A stretch of DNA of 5,174 nucleotides from contig CAZLAH010000027.1 of the NCBI GenBank assembly GCA_964557565.1, forward strand, positions 1-5,174. The letters are read 5' to 3'. Positions within the stretch are counted from its first letter, which is position 1; the number at the start of each line of letters is the position of its first letter. This document shows positions 1-5,055 of the stretch, piece after piece. A program made the position numbers and the translations under genes. A model generated the notes under the pieces. It was not told where the DNA came from. It searched no databases and worked only from the letters and a program-made list of their open reading frames with translations. Source of the DNA: UBA5232 sp964557565 (lineage in GTDB: Bacteria > Patescibacteriota > Dojkabacteria > SC72).

Positions 1-234
1 CTTTTTGCTACAAATGTAGACAAAGGAAGAGAAGGTGTACAGTATGCTACATATGAGACAATCATCAGCTTAGCTACAGCAATACTTAGTACATTGATAG
101 GGATAATTGCCAGCCTTGGAGAAATATATTTTGATATTGTTATCGTTTCCGCAGGCATAGTAATGATGCTTGGTAGTATATGGATCCTTTTGATATACAA
201 GGTCGAAAAAAGAAAAACAAATAATTTAAAGTAA
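1..234 (+). CDS. MFS-type transporter, C-terminal fragment (5' end outside window)
   Basis: An open frame enters from the left edge and ends at TAA 232-234, giving the last 77 residues of a membrane protein. It begins with LFATNVDKGREGVQYATYET, which resembles the loop and helix of major facilitator superfamily carriers, where a DKGREG-like stretch precedes a helix near the C-terminal end. Two hydrophobic helices follow (about residues 21-40 and 45-66 of the fragment). The protein ends in a basic cytoplasmic tail (KVEKRKTNNLK). MFS proteins are secondary transporters of the inner membrane; the substrate cannot be told from this fragment. The next gene starts 7 bp downstream on the same strand, so the two are probably co-transcribed. 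The family call rests on motif memory only; another polytopic membrane protein is possible. Confidence 0.62.
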   Translation, partial: LFATNVDKGREGVQYATYETIISLATAILSTLIGIIASLGEIYFDIVIVSAGIVMMLGSIWILLIYKVEKRKTNNLK

Positions 235-241
235 ATACATC

Positions 242-643
242 ATGGAAAAGAAAAACTTTTTGCTAGTTGCAATATTTTTGTTGATCATTTCATTCCTAGT
301 AATTGTCGGTTACCAAGTATATATACAATTACAAAATGGTAAGCAAGAAGATACAAATAGTGTGCAGACCATAACAGAAGACTCACTCACTTTTGAATAT
401 ACATACAAAGGTGAGAATCTCTGGGGATATACAGTCAAGGGTGAACTACCAAATCCATGCTACAAAATATCTACTGATGCACTAGTAGCAGAGAGCTATC
501 CTGAGCAAGTATATGTAACCTCAACGGTAACACCTCCAACAGAAGATGAGATTTGTACACAAGTCATACAAGAAGTTAACGAGATAGGGGAGTTTAATGC
601 AAGTGAGAATGCCACAGTATCATTCAAGGTTGTGAACAAATAG
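242..643 (+). CDS. Membrane-anchored protein of unknown function, 133 aa
   Basis: I do not recognise a named family. The N-terminus (MEKKN, then a hydrophobic stretch at about residues 6-29) is an uncleaved signal anchor or signal peptide, so the remaining ~100 residues should lie outside the membrane. The outer part has alternating polar and hydrophobic residues that suggest a small beta-rich domain. It has exactly two cysteines, C73 in GELPNPCYKI and C105 in EDEICTQVIQ, well placed for a disulfide. The PNPC and ICTQV motifs look conserved, and I have an impression of similar small extracytoplasmic domains in other bacteria, but I cannot name one. ATG at 242 is the natural start because the signal anchor begins there. 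There is no SD. The 7-bp gap after the transporter gene suggests one operon. It ends with TAG at 641-643. Confidence 0.72.
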   Translation: MEKKNFLLVAIFLLIISFLVIVGYQVYIQLQNGKQEDTNSVQTITEDSLTFEYTYKGENLWGYTVKGELPNPCYKISTDALVAESYPEQVYVTSTVTPPTEDEICTQVIQEVNEIGEFNASENATVSFKVVNK

Positions 644-654
644 CCCTTTGCGAA

Positions 655-663
655 TGATATAAT
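655..663 (+). promoter_or_regulatory. Extended -10 promoter for a leaderless mnmA mRNA
   Basis: The sequence TGATATAAT matches the extended -10 consensus TGnTATAAT exactly. Its last T is 8 nt before the A of the mnmA ATG at 672, so transcription should begin on or within a base or two of the start codon. There is no SD between box and ATG. No convincing -35 element lies 16-18 bp upstream, which extended -10 promoters do not strictly need. A TTGTGA at 630-635 is 22 bp away, too far to be ideal. The box sits just after the preceding stop codon. Confidence 0.62.
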
Positions 664-671
664 CTTTCAAT

Positions 672-1718
672 ATGAAAGATAAACAATCAAAAAAAGTAAT
701 GATAGGGATGAGTGGAGGAGTAGATAGTTCGGTCTCAGCATACATACTTAAAGAGCAGGGATACAATGTCACAGGAGCTACAATACTAATGAATAGCTGT
801 CACTCTTTCTTAAGTGTTGAAGATGCTAAGAAAGTTTGCAAAATACTAAACATTCCCCATATTACCTTCGATCTTAAAAAAGAATTTGATCAAAAAGTAA
901 TCCAGTATTTCATTTCCGAATACCTAGATGGCAGAACACCAAATCCATGTGTTGTATGTAATAGATATATAAAGTTTGAGGAACTACTAAATAAAGCTGT
1001 TGATCTGGGAATGGATTTCATTGCAACAGGTCACTATGCAAAAGTAGAAAAAGAAAACGGTAGATATTTACTTAAAAAATCCTCCAACCAAAGAAAGGAT
1101 CAAACATACTTCTTGTATAATTTAACTCAAGAGCAACTTTCTAAAGTTCTCTTTCCATTAGAGGATTTAGAAAAAGAGGATGTAAGAAATATAGCCAAAA
1201 AACTAGATCTACCGACACATAACAAACCTGATAGTCAGGAGATATGCTTTATTAAAGACAATAACTACAGTAAATTCATAGAAGAGAATTCTGATGTTGA
1301 GGTTAAACCTGGAGACATTGTAGATACTAAGGGTAATAAACTTGGTAAACATAATGGTATTTTCAATTATACAGTTGGACAAAGGAAAGGACTAGGCGTT
1401 CCTTCCAACAAAGCTCTGTATGTAATTGAAATTGATATTGAAAAAAATGAGGTGGTAGTAGGTGATGATTCTCAAGGATATAGTTCTGAACTGATAGCTG
1501 TTGATATTAATTTAATATCGATAGATGAGCTAGAAAAGGATATGGAAGTAGATGCAAAGATAAGGTATGGAGCAAAAGAATCACCTGCAACTATTTCCCC
1601 TTTAGAGAATGGAAGTATTCTAGTAAGATTCAAGACGCCACAGAGAGCAATTACTCCAGGTCAGGCAGTAGTATTCTACAACAAAGAAATCGTTGTAGGA
1701 GGAGGAACAATTCTTTAG
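672..1718 (+). CDS. mnmA: tRNA-specific 2-thiouridylase MnmA
   Basis: This cytoplasmic enzyme uses ATP to adenylate U34 of the Lys, Glu and Gln tRNAs and replaces O2 with sulfur to give s2U34. In sequence order I see the PP-loop SGGVDSS at residues 14-20, GRTPNPCVVCNRYIKF at 87-102, GHY at 120-122, RKDQTYFLY at 141-149, DSQEICFI at 187-194, YTVGQRKGLG at 233-242, and a C-terminal beta domain ending with TPQRAITPGQAVVFY (322-336). C96 and C192 correspond to the two conserved catalytic cysteines. C93 stands where the E. coli enzyme has an aspartate (NPDxLCN), giving a C-x-x-C plus C arrangement. The length (348 aa) is normal to slightly short. The segment after the first strand (TILMNSCHSF) is shorter than in many homologues. 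ATG 672 is placed by the promoter at 655-663 and by the short lead into the PP-loop. It converges with the next gene across 11 bp. Confidence 0.96.
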   Translation: MKDKQSKKVMIGMSGGVDSSVSAYILKEQGYNVTGATILMNSCHSFLSVEDAKKVCKILNIPHITFDLKKEFDQKVIQYFISEYLDGRTPNPCVVCNRYIKFEELLNKAVDLGMDFIATGHYAKVEKENGRYLLKKSSNQRKDQTYFLYNLTQEQLSKVLFPLEDLEKEDVRNIAKKLDLPTHNKPDSQEICFIKDNNYSKFIEENSDVEVKPGDIVDTKGNKLGKHNGIFNYTVGQRKGLGVPSNKALYVIEIDIEKNEVVVGDDSQGYSSELIAVDINLISIDELEKDMEVDAKIRYGAKESPATISPLENGSILVRFKTPQRAITPGQAVVFYNKEIVVGGGTIL

Positions 1719-1729
1719 AAACAAACTTA

Positions 1730-2197
1730 CTAGTTCTTCACTTTTAATTTTTCTATATCATCAGTAATTATCCAATCATCCATATTGTTTTCGCGATTAT
1801 ATTTGAAAGGTGTAATTTCTTCTAAATTTGTTAATTCATAGACTCCCAAGCATTTCTTCGAGCTCCACCTCTCGTATTGAGGTTTTGACAAATTAAGTTG
1901 CTTTTCATATTTCTTTATAAAAGCAATTGATTCTTCCAAAGTCATCTTGTAACTTTCCACGATATTTTTAATAACTGCTCTGTGAATAACCATCATATTA
2001 CCTCCTGTTTCTACAAAATACACAACATCTCCAACTTTTGCTCTACCACCTAATGGACATTTCTTGCCACTAGCTCCCCTGATGATCATACTTTTTTCAT
2101 GGTTTAAAAGTTTCTTCAGTTCTTCTGCCTTACTATCTAGATATACTAAATGCTCAGCTTTACCTGTTTTACCTTCGTACCATTCTGTTTTTGGCAT
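1730..2197 (-). CDS. PUA/ASCH-like fold small protein, 155 aa
   Basis: This is a soluble cytoplasmic protein with no signal or membrane segment. Residues 36-61 (SMIIRGASGKKCPLG, then KVGDVVYFVETGG) look like the first strands of a PUA-like/ASCH barrel, in which a basic RGA-G-KxP loop and a following GD-x-VYF turn are typical. Two helices follow (MTLEESIAFIKKYEKQL, 85-101), then a QYERWSSKKCLGVYEL strand (107-121) and an EITPFKYNRENNMDDWI ending (127-143). PUA-like domains commonly bind RNA or modified bases, but the ligand here is unknown. The gene starts at ATG 2197 on the minus strand with no SD. It ends with TAG at 1730-1732, facing the end of mnmA, so the pairing is a matter of position and not of shared transcription. 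The fold call is an inference from motif layout. Confidence 0.75.
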   Translation of the reverse strand: MPKTEWYEGKTGKAEHLVYLDSKAEELKKLLNHEKSMIIRGASGKKCPLGGRAKVGDVVYFVETGGNMMVIHRAVIKNIVESYKMTLEESIAFIKKYEKQLNLSKPQYERWSSKKCLGVYELTNLEEITPFKYNRENNMDDWIITDDIEKLKVKN

Positions 2198-2228
2198 AAT
2201 TGTTTACTTAATTGAAATTACCATATAA

Positions 2229-2237
2229 ATAGTATCA
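2229..2237 (-). promoter_or_regulatory. Possible extended -10 for the PUA-like gene
   Basis: Read on the minus strand this is TGATACTAT: an extended TGn followed by TACTAT, with four of six matches to TATAAT. It lies about 31 nt before the ATG at 2197, giving a leader of roughly 25 nt. No clear -35 box is visible. It would be divergent from the promoter at 2246-2273, and the two control regions are only a few bases apart. Confidence 0.35.
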
Positions 2238-2245
2238 CAAATATT

Positions 2246-2273
2246 TTGAATTTAAATACTTCCTGTATATAAT
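2246..2273 (+). promoter_or_regulatory. Sigma-70-type promoter for the 26-codon mini-gene
   Basis: A -35 box TTGAAT (2246-2251, four of six matches to TTGACA) is separated by 16 bp from a perfect -10 TATAAT (2268-2273). The predicted transcription start is near 2280, about 12 nt before the SD at 2292. No gene with an ATG start uses it, which supports the TTG-started mini-gene directly downstream. Confidence 0.6.
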
Positions 2274-2291
2274 ATTCATACTCTGAAAAGG

Positions 2292-2302
2292 AAGGAGGTG
2301 AT
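2292..2302 (+). promoter_or_regulatory. Full-length Shine-Dalgarno site of the mini-gene
   Basis: AAGGAGGTGAT is an 11-base perfect complement to the usual 3' end of bacterial 16S rRNA (anti-SD ATCACCTCCTT). GGAGG ends 8 nt before the TTG at 2307, which is optimal spacing. Every other gene start in this window lacks an SD, so this site stands out and decides the choice of TTG as start. Confidence 0.78.
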
Positions 2303-2306
2303 ATTT

Positions 2307-2387
2307 TTGTCTACTAGGATTCAGAACAAAGAAGATGAAAAAAAGAAACAAAAGCCTACCAAAGGAAACGGAAAGAAAGGCAACTAA
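2307..2387 (+). CDS. Small basic protein of 26 aa, TTG start, unknown function
   Basis: The frame TTG TCT ACT AGG ... AAC TAA encodes 26 residues, beginning MSTRIQNKEDEKKKQK and ending PTKGNGKKGN. It is extremely hydrophilic, with nine lysines, one arginine, three acidic residues and no cysteine or tryptophan. It has no membrane segment and is probably disordered, at least in the Gly/Lys tail. Support comes from context, not length: a good promoter (2246-2273), a perfect SD at optimal distance, and a TAA stop. No ATG or GTG is available at proper spacing behind the SD, and the ATT at 2303 leads quickly to TAG. The function is unknown. A nucleic-acid-binding or ribosome-associated peptide, or a leader peptide, would fit the charge. 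A hairpin begins 42 nt after the stop. Confidence 0.6.
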   Translation: MSTRIQNKEDEKKKQKPTKGNGKKGN

Positions 2388-2429
2388 ACAAGAACAGTAA
2401 CTCTAGCAGACAAAATTCTCCACCCCAAG

Positions 2430-2471
2430 AGTGGGCTTGATATGATTTCATTCACAAATACCAAGCCCACT
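2430..2471. repeat. 10-bp perfect inverted repeat (stem-loop)
   Basis: AGTGGGCTTG (2430-2439) is the exact reverse complement of CAAGCCCACT (2462-2471), with a 22-nt loop. After one A/C mismatch the stem can gain three more pairs (TAT with ATA). The arms are much richer in GC than the surroundings. Further out, CAAG (2426-2429) can also pair with a CTTG at 2481-2484 across a bulge. No run of T follows the right arm on the plus strand (TTAATCCTCTC), nor on the minus strand, so it is not a classical intrinsic terminator. It may still end the mini-gene transcript, stabilise its 3' end, or act as a protein or RNA structure site just before the next promoter. Confidence 0.65.
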
Positions 2472-2481
2472 TAATCCTCTC

Positions 2482-2510
2482 TTGAAAAATTCCTAATACA
2501 TATATACAAT
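2482..2510 (+). promoter_or_regulatory. Sigma-70-type promoter for the TspO-like gene
   Basis: TTGAAA (2482-2487, five of six matches) is followed after exactly 17 bp by TACAAT (2505-2510, five of six). The expected start near 2517 gives a leader of about 20 nt before the GTG at 2537. No SD lies in that leader. The inverted repeat ends 10 bp before the -35 box. Confidence 0.62.
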
Positions 2511-2536
2511 GAAGACATAAATTTATTACTATTCTT

Positions 2537-3277
2537 GTGTTTAAGAAATACTTATTGCAAATCGTAATTTTACTATCCATATTAGTCACCATATTAATAA
2601 ATTCATTAGCGAATATACTACCGATAAATGGATACACGACAGGGGAACTTTCTGATGATATACGAATATACTTTGTCCCTGCAGGATATGTATTTTCAAT
2701 TTGGGGATTAATATATATTTCTCAAATCTTCTATGCAATATACACCTTCTTTAATTACAGTAAAACAGATAAAGAGATTTTCCCATATATATTAATTACC
2801 GGTATTGCAAACTGCTCTTGGATCTTACTCTGGCATTACAAACATGTATACCTAAGTGTTGTCGCTATGATAGTTCTCCTTCTTGCATTAATTTTGATAT
2901 ATCAAAAGGTTTCAAGAAATGGATATCCATTGATCAAAAGCTTCATGTTTAGACTCTACCTAGGTTGGGTTTCAGTGGCATCAGTTGCAAATATAGCAGC
3001 AGCACTCTCATTAACAACATGGGATAGGTTTGGGATTAGAGAAGAAATGTGGTCAGCAATAATGATAGGAGTAGCAACGATCCTAGCTTTACTTACACTC
3101 AATATTAAAAAAGATTACATATATCCATTAGTCATAATATGGTCAATAGTTGGCATATTGGTAAAATTCTTTAACACATCAGACCTTGTTACAGGAGCAT
3201 CAGTAGTATCAATCATAGTAATATTGGGAAGTATAATTACAAAAATATATACATCGAAATATAGGAAAGAAGAATAA
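2537..3277 (+). CDS. TspO/MBR-like (tryptophan-rich sensory) membrane protein, 246 aa
   Basis: This is a polytopic inner-membrane protein. The opening after the first helix, NGYTTGELSDD (31-41), followed by VPAGYVFSIWGLIY (47-60), is the hallmark of the roughly 250-aa bacterial proteins annotated as TspO/MBR-related 'tryptophan-rich sensory protein'. Further family-like stretches are ANCSWILLWHYKH (91-103) and LYLGWVSVASVANIA (140-154). Hydrophobic segments lie near 6-28, 50-72, 83-99, 104-122, 138-158, 171-188, 195-211 and 217-235, more than the five helices of classical ~160-aa TspO. Classical TspO binds porphyrins and cholesterol; for this longer branch the ligand is unknown. GTG 2537 is the only standard start in frame, since a TGA at 2510-2512 blocks extension upstream and the N-terminus then begins with MFKK and a helix. 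It has its own promoter. The deacetylase frame follows directly and may overlap its 3' end. Confidence 0.82.
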   Translation: MFKKYLLQIVILLSILVTILINSLANILPINGYTTGELSDDIRIYFVPAGYVFSIWGLIYISQIFYAIYTFFNYSKTDKEIFPYILITGIANCSWILLWHYKHVYLSVVAMIVLLLALILIYQKVSRNGYPLIKSFMFRLYLGWVSVASVANIAAALSLTTWDRFGIREEMWSAIMIGVATILALLTLNIKKDYIYPLVIIWSIVGILVKFFNTSDLVTGASVVSIIVILGSIITKIYTSKYRKEE

Positions 3278-3332
3278 AACAAAAAAAAGATTTCCTTACC
3301 ACATTCTCCCAATTGTTGTACTTGGTGTAATA
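3237..3332 (+). other. In-frame upstream extension of the deacetylase reading frame, no canonical start codon
   Basis: The deacetylase frame stays open upstream of GTG 3333, back to a TAA at 3234-3236. The codons from 3261 read GKKNKTKKRFPYHILPIVV after an ATA, then LGVIV, joining without a break to FIFFSYIYTV. A lysine-rich cytoplasmic head followed by one long hydrophobic helix is exactly a type II signal anchor. No ATG, GTG or TTG occurs in frame between 3237 and 3333; only ATA (3261) and ATT (3303, 3312) are available. An A8 homopolymer lies at 3281-3288. The part before 3277 overlaps the end of the TspO-like gene. See findings. Confidence 0.6.
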
Positions 3333-5015
3333 GTGTTCATATTTTTCTCATATATATACACAGTAAAAAACTTTACCTTTGAATTTGCAAGCAATCAAAA
3401 TTATGAGCAATTACAAACACCACCAAAAGAATCTACCGATCAAAAAGAATTTGATATTCTTCCAAGTAACTATGGAGCAACATTACAGAGTCTAAATATA
3501 TCATTAGAAAATAAAAATAGAGTAGAGCTACTAAGATACGGCCAAACAGTAATAGATAATCAAGGACTAGATTACACTTTCATATTGCAACACAGCAATC
3601 CTTTGTTAATTACAAGAGAAATGTACTTTGAATACCTAGAAAGAAAAGATCAAGAACTTTCGAAACAAATAATCAACAATGAACTATTACCAAAACTTAA
3701 ATCAATTCTTCATTCTTCAAATACTTTCTTCTCGCTTTTAACTGTTTTAGACAAGAGCAAAGATGTGCAAAACACATGGGATACAGTTCTTGATTCAATA
3801 GTACTTTTAAATCAGAACAAATATGTAGAAGCAACAGAAAAGATTTCAAATATGAGTGAAACAGAAAAGAAATTCTTCTCACTCTCTATATCAATAACAA
3901 ATAGAAAGGAAGAGTATCAATATATAGAAGAACTCGATTCAATAATAAGCAAAAACTACACAGAGGATTCAAAAGAAAATCCTACAGAAAAAAATAAACT
4001 TCAAGAAATATATAGAGAAGATGTGGAGGATCTTAAAAACAAATACACAGATATACTCAAAGAGAAGAAAAAAAATATTCCAATTGGAGATACAGTGAGA
4101 GAAAAACTTAATATCTTAGAAAACAATGTATCAGAGATAGACCTTGAAGATATATATACAACAATATACAAACAATATACTGGAGTACAAATACAAAATC
4201 TTAAAATACTATTGAAAATTATCACAAAAGACAACAAAGATATTCTTACATTATCACCATATATACAAACAGGAGAAAATACTAAGAATGTAAACAATGA
4301 TAATTTTAACGAATCATATGACACAAAACCAATATTGCAAGCAAAAAATACAGTTAGAATACCAGTATTAATGTATCACCAAATAGCAGAAGCTCCAAAA
4401 GGTAGCAACAAATTCAAGAAAGGTTTGTATGTATCACCACAGATGTTTGAAAAACAAATTGCATACTTAACCAAAATGAATTACAAAACAATATCATCAA
4501 AAGAATTCAGTGAGATACTTGCTTCTGGGAAAAATCCTTCCCAAAAAACAATAATGCTAACCTTTGATGATGGAACAAGTTCTCATTACACACAAGCATA
4601 CCCTATATTGAAAAAATACGGTCAAACCGGAGTCTTTTTTATTACATCTTCAAGAAGCTCCATTTCATCAGAGCAATTGAAAGAAATGGCTCTTAATGGC
4701 ATGAACATAGACTCACACAGCTCTACCCATCCAAATCTGGCTCAAATAACTGACAAAAAGAAACTCGTTTCAGAAATAGCTGGAAGTAAATCATCATTGC
4801 AAGCTAGAACAGGTAAAACAGTATATGCAATTGCCTATCCAGGATGTGTAGCAAATGATGAAGCTTTTAATACTGTTGCATCAAGTGGATATGTATTAGG
4901 CTTTTCTTGTGGCAAGAAAATAGACCACTATCCATCAAACAAATACTCAATATCTAGAGTCCATGTATTCAACGATATGGAATCCTTCGTGAACTTGTTG
5001 TCAGGAAAGAACTAA
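3333..5015 (+). CDS. Membrane-anchored NodB/CE4 polysaccharide deacetylase with long helical spacer
   Basis: CE4 enzymes are metal-dependent deacetylases acting on N-acetylated glycans such as peptidoglycan or exopolysaccharide. Numbering from GTG 3333, the catalytic domain fills about 340-560. It starts RIPVLMYHQI (342-351), then has TFDDG (410-414) with the catalytic base and metal-binding aspartates, HSSTH (462-466) with the two metal-binding histidines, AYPGC (501-505), and SRVHV (541-545) with the late histidine. All key residues are present, so it should be active. Residues 1-11 are the end of a membrane anchor. Residues 20-335 form a charged, mostly helical region rich in K, E and N, perhaps a spacer across the cell wall or a coiled coil (about 190-270). 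I see no known domain there. The protein should be anchored with the enzyme outside. The true start is probably upstream of 3333 (see 3237-3332). It is likely co-transcribed with the TspO-like gene. Confidence 0.88.
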   Translation: MFIFFSYIYTVKNFTFEFASNQNYEQLQTPPKESTDQKEFDILPSNYGATLQSLNISLENKNRVELLRYGQTVIDNQGLDYTFILQHSNPLLITREMYFEYLERKDQELSKQIINNELLPKLKSILHSSNTFFSLLTVLDKSKDVQNTWDTVLDSIVLLNQNKYVEATEKISNMSETEKKFFSLSISITNRKEEYQYIEELDSIISKNYTEDSKENPTEKNKLQEIYREDVEDLKNKYTDILKEKKKNIPIGDTVREKLNILENNVSEIDLEDIYTTIYKQYTGVQIQNLKILLKIITKDNKDILTLSPYIQTGENTKNVNNDNFNESYDTKPILQAKNTVRIPVLMYHQIAEAPKGSNKFKKGLYVSPQMFEKQIAYLTKMNYKTISSKEFSEILASGKNPSQKTIMLTFDDGTSSHYTQAYPILKKYGQTGVFFITSSRSSISSEQLKEMALNGMNIDSHSSTHPNLAQITDKKKLVSEIAGSKSSLQARTGKTVYAIAYPGCVANDEAFNTVASSGYVLGFSCGKKIDHYPSNKYSISRVHVFNDMESFVNLLSGKN

Positions 5016-5025
5016 ATGATATAAT
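4998..5025 (+). promoter_or_regulatory. Strong sigma-70-type promoter for the PspC gene
   Basis: TTGTCA (4998-5003, five of six matches) is followed after 16 bp by a perfect TATAAT (5020-5025), with an extended TGA at 5017-5019. The -35 lies inside the end of the deacetylase gene and the -10 follows its stop. Transcription should start near 5032, giving a leader of about 24 nt. The 12 bases 5015-5026 are identical to 653-664 before mnmA. Confidence 0.65.
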
Positions 5026-5055
5026 CAAAATAGATAATATTAAATAAACAAATAA

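Noticed and set aside
1705..1745. Bidirectional terminator between mnmA and the PUA-like gene
   Set aside because: Only 4-bp GAAC/GTTC arms and a short ACTAGT palindrome are visible, too weak to call.
2430..2484. T-box, riboswitch or intrinsic terminator reading of the stem-loop
   Set aside because: There is no T-box AGGGTGG motif, no recognisable riboswitch core, and no T-tract after the stem on either strand. It is kept only as an inverted repeat of unknown role.
2452..2637. 61-codon minus-strand open frame across the promoter and start of the TspO-like gene
   Set aside because: It lies antisense to a recognisable gene start and covers a good plus-strand promoter and half of the inverted repeat. 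The translation has no family-like features.
3115..3312. 65-codon minus-strand open frame overlapping the end of the TspO-like gene
   Set aside because: It is antisense to a well-supported membrane protein and has no promoter or SD support.
3697..3882. 61-codon minus-strand open frame
   Set aside because: It is a shadow of the deacetylase gene, with no support beyond being open.
4001..4324. 107-codon minus-strand open frame with hydrophobic translation
   Set aside because: It lies wholly antisense to the helical part of the deacetylase gene. Its hydrophobicity comes from reading the complement of lysine- and glutamate-rich codons. It has no start context.
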